From JABDPF01 sp036351575 (GTDB lineage: Bacteria > Pseudomonadota > Gammaproteobacteria > Xanthomonadales > SZUA-36): a DNA stretch of 7,867 nucleotides. The translations under genes were made by a program, and so were the position numbers. Numbering within the stretch: the stretch's first letter is position 1; every line of letters begins with the position of its first letter. This document shows positions 1 through 6,180 of this stretch, in pieces. The stretch spans positions 1 through 7,867 of the forward strand of contig JAZBPJ010000109.1 in assembly GCA_036351575.1 (NCBI GenBank). The letters run 5' to 3'. The notes beneath the pieces are model-generated. The model made no database searches. It was given only the letters and a program-made list of their open reading frames with translations, and was not told the DNA's origin.

Positions 1-2459
1 AAACCTTTGAGCCTGAAGGGGTTCAGCTCCAAACGCTCCGGGGACAGGAAAATACCGAACTCCAGGTCCTCGTAGCGGCTGCCGGCGAGCCTCAGTTCGC
101 TCATTTCGATTTTTGTATCGATTTCGATGCCGGTGTCGGTGGTTTCCTGCACCGGCGTATCGTCGAACAGCAGCCCGGTTTTCGGCTTCTCCTTTTCCGG
201 CTCCTGCGCGGCATTTTTCTTTTCCAGCCAGTCCAGGTCGACCAGGGCGGCATGCAGTTCACCTGAGATTTTCCTGGTCTCACCGAACTCCAGCGACAGG
301 TCGCCGGTGATTACGCTGTTTCCGTACGATAATTCCAGGTCCTGAATGAGGAAGCGGGAAAGATCGCCGATCGCATGGCCGCCCAGTGCAAACGGCTGTT
401 CGGGCAGGTCGATCTTTGCCAGGGACTTGAGATTCGCGGCTTGTGGGTCCTTTGCCGTGATTTCCAGGTCAAAGTGTTTGTTCTGCGTAAAGTAGCCGGC
501 TACGGTCGCGCTGGCATTATTGAAAGTAAGGACGGTCTGCTCGATATCGACGCGTTCCCCTTGGTTTCGAAGCCGACCGCGGGCTTCGAATCGCCCGTCA
601 GGGAGGTCCAGGCCAGGCGCCCAGCCCTGGATGAACTGCAGGCCGGGAAGGCGAATGTCGAAACTCGCATCGACCAATGCCGGTTTCCCGAGGTCCGCTA
701 TTCGACCCTCGACGTCAATCCGATTTTCGCCAAGCGAGCCGTCCCCGGCCTTGAACGCCAGGCCGGCTCCTTCAATCCGAGCCGAAACATGCGTTTGCAG
801 GCGCTCGCGCGGCAGGTCGGAAACGCCAAAAAGCATCCCGAGCCCAGCCAGGTCCGGTATGTCGATCTGCGTGTCGATTCTGCTGCCGTCAAAGCCGGGT
901 TCGAGTACGACCGTGGCGTCCCCGGTCGCGGTAGCGGTGTCAAAAGACAGGTCGAAACCCGTGATTCGGATGGACGGTCCTGATTTTTTCAGGCGCCCGC
1001 TGAGGGCAAGCGGACGGTCCGGAAAGTCCTGAAACCCCGCCAGCGACGCCAGCCAGGGCAGTTCATTGGAATGGAAATCGAAGTCCAGGTCGGGCGCGGC
1101 CGGGCCGGCCAGCGCAGCGGCGATGCCCTTTGCTGCGAGCTCGCTTTGCCCATGTGTCGCGCGCGCGTCCACGTACAGCAAGCCGCCGGTTTCGATCGTC
1201 AGCTGACCGTCCACGTCGATTGCGCCCAGCACACGGCTTTCTTCTCCCCAGAGCGGGGCCCAGCGGCCCATCTCCTCACTGCTGAGCCCGATGGTCAGGC
1301 GGGTGCCGGCCATTTTCTTCTCGCGGACCACGCTGCCGCCGACCGTGAGGCGGTCGCCACCGGTTTTCAGAGAACCGTTTTCTATTTTGATCCTATCGCC
1401 TTCGAACCCCAGCACGGCGGTGGCCTCGAACGGTTCCCGCACCACGCCCCTGAGCTTGAAGACCTCGGCGAGGGCGCCGAGGTCGGGGCCGGCGATATCG
1501 AATTGGACTTGTCCTGCAGAAGCTTTGGCATTCTGGTCAATGACACCATGGGCGTCCACCTGGAGGCTGCCCAGGTCGCCGTCCACGTAGATCCGGGCCT
1601 TGCCGCTTTCGGTCGACAGCCGTGCTCGAAAATCGAAAGGACCCTCGCTGAACCGCGGCCAGGCAAGCATGTCGATGAACCGCTCGATACCTGGCCCGTG
1701 AAAACGGGTTTCGATCGTGGGCCCGGAGAGCGTGTTGGCGTTGGCGAACGAACCCCGGCTTTCGAGCGCGATGCCGCCGGCGCGCGCGGCCAGGTCGAAA
1801 CGCATCCCCCCGCCTTCTCGCAATGCGCTGACCGGCTCCAGCCAGCCTTCGACCTTCAGTTCTTCGCCGTCAACCCTGCCCGCAATGTCCGTGAAAACAC
1901 GCATATCCGTCCGGTCGAGCAGCGCATGCTCGAAGCGCAGTTCCAGCGGACGGGATCGCTCGGGACCCTCCAGCAGTAAATCGCAGCGCTCGACCGTGAC
2001 CGATTCCAGTGCGACCGGTGGCTCCCGCATTTCCCCCTGGCCTGGCGGTTTCGGCAGGTCTTCGACGCTCGAAAACACCCAGTTGGCCTCGCCATCGGCG
2101 TTTTTCAGCAGTTCGACGGCGCAGTCCCGCAGCGTCAACGCGGGTATTTCCACCGGCCCGAAGAGCAGGCTCGGCAGGACGAGGGTGATTTCGAGGTGCC
2201 CGACTGTCACCATTTGAGGGTTTTTTGCCCAGGCCGCGTTGCTGAAGGAGATGCCAAAAGCCTCGATCCGGGTCTCACGGCCCAGGTCGATTTCCAGGGG
2301 ACCCGCGATGTTCAGCTCGCGGCCCGTGTAGTTCATCGCCAGGCCGGAAAGCCGGTTTTTCAGAAAACCTTCATCGTTGAGCATCCATGCGCCGACGCCG
2401 AACAGGGCGATCAGCAGCGCGGCCAGCGCGGCCAGCGAAATGAGAAGGATGCGGCGCAT
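1..2459 (-). CDS. AsmA-family envelope protein (C-terminus cut by the window edge)
   Basis: One uninterrupted minus-strand frame of 819 codons runs off the window, so the C-terminus is missing. The protein begins MRRILLISLAALAALL, with residues 2-24 forming an uncleaved-looking signal anchor that places the rest in the periplasm. An AsmA N-terminal domain follows (about 24-150), with the family pattern of a short helix, GREL(N)I-GPLEI, SNAAWAKNP and a strand ending DGEANWVF. A long beta-rich middle follows, with many short hydrophobic/charged alternations. A Glu/Lys-rich linker lies near 744-760, and the final segment (GLLFDDTP ... LELNPFRLKG) resembles the AsmA C-terminal (AsmA_2) domain, so probably 100-250 residues are missing. 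Members of this family are inner-membrane-anchored, beta-groove proteins tied to outer-membrane assembly and lipid transport; the exact substrate here is unknown. The ATG at 2459 is chosen because the anchor starts there. It has no good ribosome site, only a GGA four bases away. Family call is firm; the particular function is not. Confidence 0.9.
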   Translation of the reverse strand, partial: MRRILLISLAALAALLIALFGVGAWMLNDEGFLKNRLSGLAMNYTGRELNIAGPLEIDLGRETRIEAFGISFSNAAWAKNPQMVTVGHLEITLVLPSLLFGPVEIPALTLRDCAVELLKNADGEANWVFSSVEDLPKPPGQGEMREPPVALESVTVERCDLLLEGPERSRPLELRFEHALLDRTDMRVFTDIAGRVDGEELKVEGWLEPVSALREGGGMRFDLAARAGGIALESRGSFANANTLSGPTIETRFHGPGIERFIDMLAWPRFSEGPFDFRARLSTESGKARIYVDGDLGSLQVDAHGVIDQNAKASAGQVQFDIAGPDLGALAEVFKLRGVVREPFEATAVLGFEGDRIKIENGSLKTGGDRLTVGGSVVREKKMAGTRLTIGLSSEEMGRWAPLWGEESRVLGAIDVDGQLTIETGGLLYVDARATHGQSELAAKGIAAALAGPAAPDLDFDFHSNELPWLASLAGFQDFPDRPLALSGRLKKSGPSIRITGFDLSFDTATATGDATVVLEPGFDGSRIDTQIDIPDLAGLGMLFGVSDLPRERLQTHVSARIEGAGLAFKAGDGSLGENRIDVEGRIADLGKPALVDASFDIRLPGLQFIQGWAPGLDLPDGRFEARGRLRNQGERVDIEQTVLTFNNASATVAGYFTQNKHFDLEITAKDPQAANLKSLAKIDLPEQPFALGGHAIGDLSRFLIQDLELSYGNSVITGDLSLEFGETRKISGELHAALVDLDWLEKKNAAQEPEKEKPKTGLLFDDTPVQETTDTGIEIDTKIEMSELRLAGSRYEDLEFGIFLSPERLELNPFRLKG

Positions 2460-2467
2460 TTAATCCG

Positions 2468-2473
2468 ATTATA
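2468..2473 (-). promoter_or_regulatory. Perfect -10 box (TATAAT) just before the AsmA gene
   Basis: On the minus strand the bases read TATAAT followed by CGGATTAA and then the ATG of the AsmA gene. Standard -10 to +1 spacing would put the transcript start near 2461, leaving about two bases before the start codon. No convincing -35 box lies 16-19 bases upstream (best hexamers are like ATGGGA or TGGGAC), and there is no TGn extension. The assignment therefore rests on the -10 match and its position. Confidence 0.45.
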
Positions 2474-2478
2474 TCGGC

Positions 2479-2509
2479 AAAAAGGGCTGGTCCCATTAAA
2501 CCCGGACCA
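2479..2509 (-). terminator. Possible weak intrinsic terminator after the sigma operon
   Basis: Reading the minus strand, TGGTCC (from 2509) and GGACCA (ending 2488) form a perfect 6-bp stem around a 10-base loop. GCCC and then five T residues (2483-2479) follow. It lies 37 bases past the stop of the small membrane protein gene, the expected place for the end of that operon. The stem is short and the T run starts four bases after it, so termination would be weak at best. It also sits next to the AsmA -10 box. Confidence 0.3.
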
Positions 2510-2545
2510 TGTGTTGAGAGTAAAGCCGGGGCAGCAGGGCGCGCC

Positions 2546-2863
2546 TCAGCGGCCGAGCGTCAGGTCATCGTTCATGATCCAGCTGTAAAAAGCCGCCGCG
2601 CCCACCGCAAAAAGCGGCAGCTGCATCATGACAGTGGAGGACACTGTGCCGGTGAACAGCTGGCCGATGGCATCGGAAAGCATCGCTGCTCCGGCCACTC
2701 CGAACAGGGCGCCGATACCGCCGAATGCCCACAGGATGAGGCGCCGGTTGCGCCGTTCTTTCTGTACTTTTCGCATCACGTCGACCACGAACAGGTCTTC
2801 GCTGCTGTCCGTGGAGGGGTAGGCCAGCAGCTCCTCGAGCATCGTATCGGTCTTGTCAGGCAT
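2546..2863 (-). CDS. Small two-helix membrane protein, candidate anti-sigma factor
   Basis: This is a 105-residue protein. Residues 1-39 are soluble and acidic, then strongly basic (KERRNRR at 35-41). Hydrophobic segments at about 42-62 and 78-97 look like two membrane helices. The basic stretch before helix 1 predicts that the N-terminal part is in the cytoplasm, where it could meet RNA polymerase or a sigma factor. The start at 2863 overlaps the stop of the ECF sigma gene by 8 bases (ATGCCTGA). It is preceded by GGAG (2877-2874) with a 10-base spacer, which favours it over an upstream in-frame start inside the sigma gene. Position directly after an ECF sigma gene and translational coupling to it are typical of anti-sigma factors. 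A short helix resembling DLFVVDVMRKVQ before the membrane is also seen in some short anti-sigma-like proteins. There is no Cys or His, so no zinc-binding anti-sigma motif. I do not recognise a named family; the role is inferred from context. Confidence 0.75.
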   Translation of the reverse strand: MPDKTDTMLEELLAYPSTDSSEDLFVVDVMRKVQKERRNRRLILWAFGGIGALFGVAGAAMLSDAIGQLFTGTVSSTVMMQLPLFAVGAAAFYSWIMNDDLTLGR

Positions 2864-3431
2864 GGTTCGGTTTCTCCGAGCCGTCTTGGCCCGCAGCGTG
2901 GGAAAGGGAATGATCATGGTGTTTCAGCCACTCCTGGAGTTTACGTTTTCCGCGGTCGATATGCGATTTCACCGTGCCCAGCGGCATGCCGGTCACCTCG
3001 CCGATCTCCGCGTGGCTCATGCCGGCGGCGTAGGTCAGCGTCAGGCAGGTCCGCTCGGCCGCGCTGACCCTGGCCATCAGTTCCGGGACCAGCACCTCCG
3101 CTTCGACCGCTCCGCGCGGGTCGTAGCCGGCTTCGGGCGGCTCCGCCATCACGCGCTGGCGGCCGTGTTTACGTCCGTGCTGCAGGAACTGCCGGTAGGC
3201 GATCGAGTGCAGCCAGGACGACAGCCTGCCGGCGGACTTCAGCGAATGCAGCTTGCGGTATGCCAGCAGGAAGGTGTCCTGCGCCAGGTCGTCGGCCGTG
3301 CCGCGGTCACCGTTGAGCAGGCGGCCGAGAAAACCGCGGATGGCGCCCTGGTGGCGCTCCACGATCAGCCGGAACGCCTCCGGGTCGTCAAAACCGGTGA
3401 CGCGCGCCACCAGTTCCTGGTCGGATATCAC
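2856..3431 (-). CDS. ECF-type RNA polymerase sigma factor
   Basis: The 191-residue protein has the two-domain layout of extracytoplasmic-function (sigma-70 family, group 4) sigma factors. Region 2 spans about 10-92. It includes the core-binding segment DDLAQDTFLLAYRKL (47-61) and the -10-recognising helix around LSSWLHSIAYRQFL (70-83). Region 4 spans about 113-170, with the helix-turn-helix MSHAEIGEVTGMPLGTVKSH (138-157) that reads the -35 element. It would direct RNA polymerase to a small dedicated set of promoters, usually including its own. The start is GTG: an in-frame stop lies just upstream, no better start exists, and GAGGG (3446-3442) sits 10 bases before it, overlapping the stop codon of the preceding gene. 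The gap to that gene is 13 bases, and the downstream gene overlaps by 8. After region 4 there is a 21-residue tail with five His, including HHDHSLSH (171-178). The family is certain; the regulon and inducing signal are unknown. Confidence 0.94.
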   Translation of the reverse strand: MISDQELVARVTGFDDPEAFRLIVERHQGAIRGFLGRLLNGDRGTADDLAQDTFLLAYRKLHSLKSAGRLSSWLHSIAYRQFLQHGRKHGRQRVMAEPPEAGYDPRGAVEAEVLVPELMARVSAAERTCLTLTYAAGMSHAEIGEVTGMPLGTVKSHIDRGKRKLQEWLKHHDHSLSHAAGQDGSEKPNHA

Positions 3432-3444
3432 GCCCGCTGCGCCC

Positions 3445-3804
3445 TCAGTCCCTGTTCATCCTCCAGACCAGCAGGAAGGCCAGTCCCAGCATCAGCGGGA
3501 ACACCGCGACGGCGCGCAGGCCGTTGACGACCTGGTCGATATCGAAGAACAGGCTGCACAGGAAGGTTGCGATGCCCAGCGCAAGGAAGACGACGCCGCG
3601 CCGCAGGTCACGCATCTTCGGGTTGACCGCCGCGCCGAGCCGATCGAGCATCTCGGGCGTGAAGTCCTTGCCCGCTTCGATGGCTTTCTGAACCGTTTCC
3701 ATGATCCCGGCGCGGTTGCGATGGTTCCAGTAGAAATAGGCAATGAGTATGAAACCCAGCACGATGAACAGCGTAATGGGGACCATGATTCCCGGATCGT
3801 TCAT
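3445..3804 (-). CDS. DUF6249-like membrane protein, first gene of the sigma operon
   Basis: The 119-residue protein has three predicted membrane segments, at about 7-26, 70-87 and 95-115. Between the first and second lies a 40-residue basic/amphipathic loop. Within it, NHRNRAGIMETVQKAIEAG (27-45) and FTPEML, followed by the DLRRG turn (66-70) leading into helix 2, match my recollection of the DUF6249 pattern. That family is often found beside ECF sigma genes and has no proven biochemical function. Position in the operon suggests a membrane partner or sensor for the sigma factor. The start at 3804 is preceded by a strong AGGAG (3816-3812) with a 7-base spacer, so the in-frame extension of 23 residues upstream is rejected. 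Assignment to DUF6249 is by pattern memory and should be confirmed by profile search. Confidence 0.8.
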   Translation of the reverse strand: MNDPGIMVPITLFIVLGFILIAYFYWNHRNRAGIMETVQKAIEAGKDFTPEMLDRLGAAVNPKMRDLRRGVVFLALGIATFLCSLFFDIDQVVNGLRAVAVFPLMLGLAFLLVWRMNRD

Positions 3805-3925
3805 TTTATTTCTCCTGTTTGCTTGAGCGTGGTACTGCCCATGAGATGCAGCCTCGCCGCGAAATGGATGCATCGCAGTTTCAACTGGTTGCGCCGCGGG
3901 CGCGGACTGTGCCAGAGGCGGTGTT
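3805..3925. promoter_or_regulatory. Gap between pgl and the sigma operon; possible operator
   Basis: These 121 bases are the only place for a dedicated promoter of the sigma operon. They contain a 12-base inverted repeat, CAGTT-TC-AACTG (3876-3887), next to the perfect 8-base palindrome GATGCATC (3867-3874), 63-83 bases upstream of the start codon. A TTGAAA hexamer on the minus strand overlaps the repeat, but no -10 box follows at the right distance. I also see no clear ECF-type promoter and no terminator for pgl. Confidence 0.25.
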
Positions 3926-4585
3926 TCAGCCAGCCCAGAATATCGTTACCGGCACGCTGTCCTGCTGCAGCACCACGCGCACCGGGTATTGGCTTACGGG
4001 CCCCGGCTGCAGCGCGGCCTCGATTACCCGACGTTTCTCCTCACCGAATATCAGCAGGCAGATTTGACTGCTGGCCAGCAGCGCCTTTGGGGTCAGACTG
4101 ATCCGGCGGGCCTCCAGCTGCGGGGCCTGAAGGTACTCCAGCGGCTCCGTGCTTGCGAGCGCTGCAGACAGGTCCGGGCTTTGCGGAAACAGGGATGCGG
4201 TGTGGCCGTCCTCACCCATGCCCAGCACCGTGGCGTCGAAATGCGCCGGCAGGCTGCCGGGCGGAATCAGGCTGCACAGGGTCGCGCCGGACGCCGGTCC
4301 CTGCAGCAGTTCTTCGCGGATCATGCGTTCGTTGCGGTCCGGGTGGTCCAGCGGCACGTCGCGCTCGTCGCTGGGCACGATGGTGACCCTGCTCCAGTCC
4401 AGCAACCTCTCCCGCAGCTGGCGGAACATCGGCGCGGGCGTCGTGCCGCCGCTGACGACAAGAGCCGCAGCGCGGCGCGCCTCGATGGCGGACTCGAGGA
4501 TTTCACCCAGTTCGGCGGCCAGGGTCAGCGCCGCAATTTCACGATTTTCGAAAGCCCTGAATTCCGGCGCATTGTCTTCAGACAT
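3926..4585 (-). CDS. pgl: 6-phosphogluconolactonase (DevB/Pgl type)
   Basis: The enzyme hydrolyses 6-phosphoglucono-delta-lactone to 6-phosphogluconate in the cytoplasm. This is the second step of the oxidative pentose-phosphate and Entner-Doudoroff routes. The 219-residue length suits the bacterial SOL/DevB family. The three signature blocks are present: SGGTTP (45-50, sugar-phosphate loop), SDER (72-75), and GMGEDGHTASLFP (122-134), which holds the conserved Asp-Gly-His of the active site. The gene starts inside the last codons of zwf, sharing ATGTCTGA, so it is translationally coupled. Its own ribosome site, GGGAG at 4603-4599, is 13 bases from the ATG, rather far, which fits dependence on zwf translation. 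It ends normally with IFWAG. Nothing is missing; the assignment is secure. Confidence 0.95.
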   Translation of the reverse strand: MSEDNAPEFRAFENREIAALTLAAELGEILESAIEARRAAALVVSGGTTPAPMFRQLRERLLDWSRVTIVPSDERDVPLDHPDRNERMIREELLQGPASGATLCSLIPPGSLPAHFDATVLGMGEDGHTASLFPQSPDLSAALASTEPLEYLQAPQLEARRISLTPKALLASSQICLLIFGEEKRRVIEAALQPGPVSQYPVRVVLQQDSVPVTIFWAG

Positions 4586-6053
4586 TGGGGCAGCACCACT
4601 CCCGGTTGTCGCGGTCGAGCAGGCGGACCGAGTCGGTCGGCCCCCAGGTGCCGGCCACGTATGGCTGCGGCTTCATTTCCTGCTCGGCCCAGCTGTCGAT
4701 GATGCCATCGATCCATTTCCAGGCGCTTTCGACCTCGTCGCGGTGCATGAACAGCGCCGGGTCACCCCTCAGCACTTCCATCAGCAGGCGCTCGTAGGCG
4801 TCCGGGTAGCGCTTTTCGTAGGTATCGGAAAAACTCAGGTTCAGCGGCAGGGAGCGCAGCTTGAAGTCGCCCGGCCCCGGAACCTTGGTGACCATGCTCA
4901 GCTCGACGCCTTCGTCCGGCTGCAGGCGGATGGTCAGGCGGTTGGCCTCGGCCTTGCCGGAGCCTCGCGGAAAAATGGAGTGCGCGATCGGGCGGAACTG
5001 GACGACGATTTCGGAGGCTTTGCCGGTCAGCCGCTTGCCGCTGCGCAGGTAAAACGGCGTGTCCGCCCAGCGCCAGTTGTCGATTTCCGCCTTGATCGCG
5101 ACAAAGGTCTCGGTGTCGCTCTCCTGGCCGTCCAGTTCGTCCCGGTAACCGGGCACCACCCGGTCGCCGATCGCGCCCGAGCGGTACTGGCCGCGCACCG
5201 TGACACGCTCGACGGTCTCGGGCGTGATCCGGCGCAGGCACCTGAGAACCTTGATTTTTTCGCTGCGGATGTCCTCGTGGTGCATGCTGGCCGGGGCTTC
5301 CATCGCCACCAGGCACAGCAGCTGCAGCATGTGGTTCTGGACCATGTCGCGCAGCGTGCCGGTACGGTCGTAAAAGTCCGCGCGCCCGCCGGTTCCGAGG
5401 TCTTCGGCCACGGTGATCTGAACGTGGTCGATCGCGCCGCGCCGCCACAGCGGCTCCATCAGGGAATTGGCGAAACGCAGCGCCATCAGGTTCTGCACGG
5501 TCTCTTTGCCGAGGTAGTGATCGATGCGAAAGATATTGTGTTCCCGAAAGTACCGTCCGACCTCGTCGTTGATCTGGCGGGCCGAATCGAAATCCTGCCC
5601 GACCGGCTTCTCGAGCACGATGCGCGTGTTTTCGCCAACGACGCCGGCGCCGGACAGGTGGGCGGCGGCCGGTCCGAACAGCGAAGGCAGCGTGGCCAGG
5701 TAAAACACGCGGATGTGTTCCGGCTTTTCATCCAGCAGGGACACCAGGCCGGACCAACCCTCTTCGGAAGTTACGTCCTGCTGGTGATGGTGCAGGCGTG
5801 CCGCGAAGCGTTCCCAGACCCGCTGGTCGAAATCGCTTTCAGGCAGGTGTTCCTGCAGCGCCGCTGCGACCAGTTCGACGAATGCCTCTCTCTCGAAGTG
5901 CTTGCGCGAAGACGCGATAATGCGGCTTCCTTCGCCCAGCTGCCCGTCCGCATCGCGGTGGAACAGCGCGGGCAGCAGCTTGCGCTTCGCGAGATCGCCG
6001 GTCCCGCCGAAAATGACGAGATCGAAGGGCTTTGCGGGTATGAACTCGGACAT
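4578..6053 (-). CDS. zwf: Glucose-6-phosphate 1-dehydrogenase
   Basis: The enzyme oxidises glucose-6-phosphate to 6-phosphoglucono-delta-lactone with reduction of NADP+ or NAD+ in the cytoplasm. It commits sugar to the oxidative pentose-phosphate or Entner-Doudoroff route. The 491-residue length is standard. The N-terminal Rossmann fold opens with FGGTGDLAKRKLLPAL (15-30). EKPVG is at 148-152. The substrate signature RIDHYLGKETVQN (176-188) carries Asp178 and His179. NHMLQL holds His241, which lines up with the catalytic His of the well-studied Leuconostoc enzyme. The C-terminal domain is complete, ending REWCCPNV. The start at 6053 is supported by GGGAG (6067-6063) nine bases upstream and by the Rossmann loop beginning shortly after. 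pgl follows with an 8-base overlap. Its promoter must lie in 6054-6180, but I recognise neither a strong -35/-10 pair nor a HexR-like palindrome there. Confidence 0.97.
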   Translation of the reverse strand: MSEFIPAKPFDLVIFGGTGDLAKRKLLPALFHRDADGQLGEGSRIIASSRKHFEREAFVELVAAALQEHLPESDFDQRVWERFAARLHHHQQDVTSEEGWSGLVSLLDEKPEHIRVFYLATLPSLFGPAAAHLSGAGVVGENTRIVLEKPVGQDFDSARQINDEVGRYFREHNIFRIDHYLGKETVQNLMALRFANSLMEPLWRRGAIDHVQITVAEDLGTGGRADFYDRTGTLRDMVQNHMLQLLCLVAMEAPASMHHEDIRSEKIKVLRCLRRITPETVERVTVRGQYRSGAIGDRVVPGYRDELDGQESDTETFVAIKAEIDNWRWADTPFYLRSGKRLTGKASEIVVQFRPIAHSIFPRGSGKAEANRLTIRLQPDEGVELSMVTKVPGPGDFKLRSLPLNLSFSDTYEKRYPDAYERLLMEVLRGDPALFMHRDEVESAWKWIDGIIDSWAEQEMKPQPYVAGTWGPTDSVRLLDRDNREWCCPNV

Positions 6054-6180
6054 TCGGTTTCTCTCCCTGCCGGTGTTTTCTGAATCTTACTGCAAACCGC
6101 GCCGCGGCTGGCGGCCGGATGCCGTACCCGGCGCTTCGGTGTATGATCCGACAGGTATCCACACCATGACGGAAAACCCC
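6054..6180. promoter_or_regulatory. Divergent intergenic region between zwf and the EF-hand gene
   Basis: These 127 bases must hold outward-facing promoters for zwf (minus strand) and the EF-hand gene (plus strand). On the plus strand TATGAT (6142-6147) is one base off the consensus -10 and would start transcription near 6154. No good -35 lies 17 bases before it. On the minus strand only a poor TAAGAT (6089-6084) is seen. I find no clear operator palindrome. Confidence 0.4.
6142..6147 (+). promoter_or_regulatory. Probable -10 box (TATGAT) of the EF-hand gene
   Basis: TATGAT matches five of six consensus bases. A transcript from about 6154 would give a 27-base leader to the ATG at 6181, but only about 12 bases to the alternative ATG at 6166. 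That favours the 6181 start. The missing -35 box keeps confidence low. Confidence 0.35.

Noticed and set aside
375..1979. Long plus-strand open frames opposite the AsmA gene (202 and 302 codons)
   Set aside because: The minus-strand frame is continuous over 819 codons with an AsmA domain and signal anchor. The plus-strand frames are rich in Arg, Pro and Gly, with no family signal, as expected of shadows.
2864..2917. An upstream start for the small membrane protein, adding 18 residues
   Set aside because: It would begin inside the sigma gene with no reason for it, whereas the ATG at 2863 has a GGAG site and the typical short overlap.
3805..3873. An upstream start for the DUF6249-like gene, adding 23 residues
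   Set aside because: The extra residues are polar and unlike the family, and the AGGAG site fits only the ATG at 3804.
2853..4101. Plus-strand frames across the sigma operon
   Set aside because: They lie opposite the ECF sigma and DUF6249 genes, which have clear domain patterns and ribosome sites on the minus strand.
2866..6063. The same 11-mer TTCGGTTTCTC (plus strand) just upstream of the zwf and small membrane protein starts
   Set aside because: In both places it overlaps the Shine-Dalgarno region. A two-copy match of this length with a shared purine-rich core is most simply chance plus ribosome-site constraint.
4149..6083. A 644-codon plus-strand open frame opposite zwf and pgl
   Set aside because: It is the antisense shadow of two unmistakable genes in GC-rich DNA. 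Its translation has no recognisable domain, and it covers parts of both zwf and pgl.
6084..6089. TAAGAT as a -10 box for zwf
   Set aside because: It matches only four of six consensus bases and has no -35 partner at 16-18 bases.
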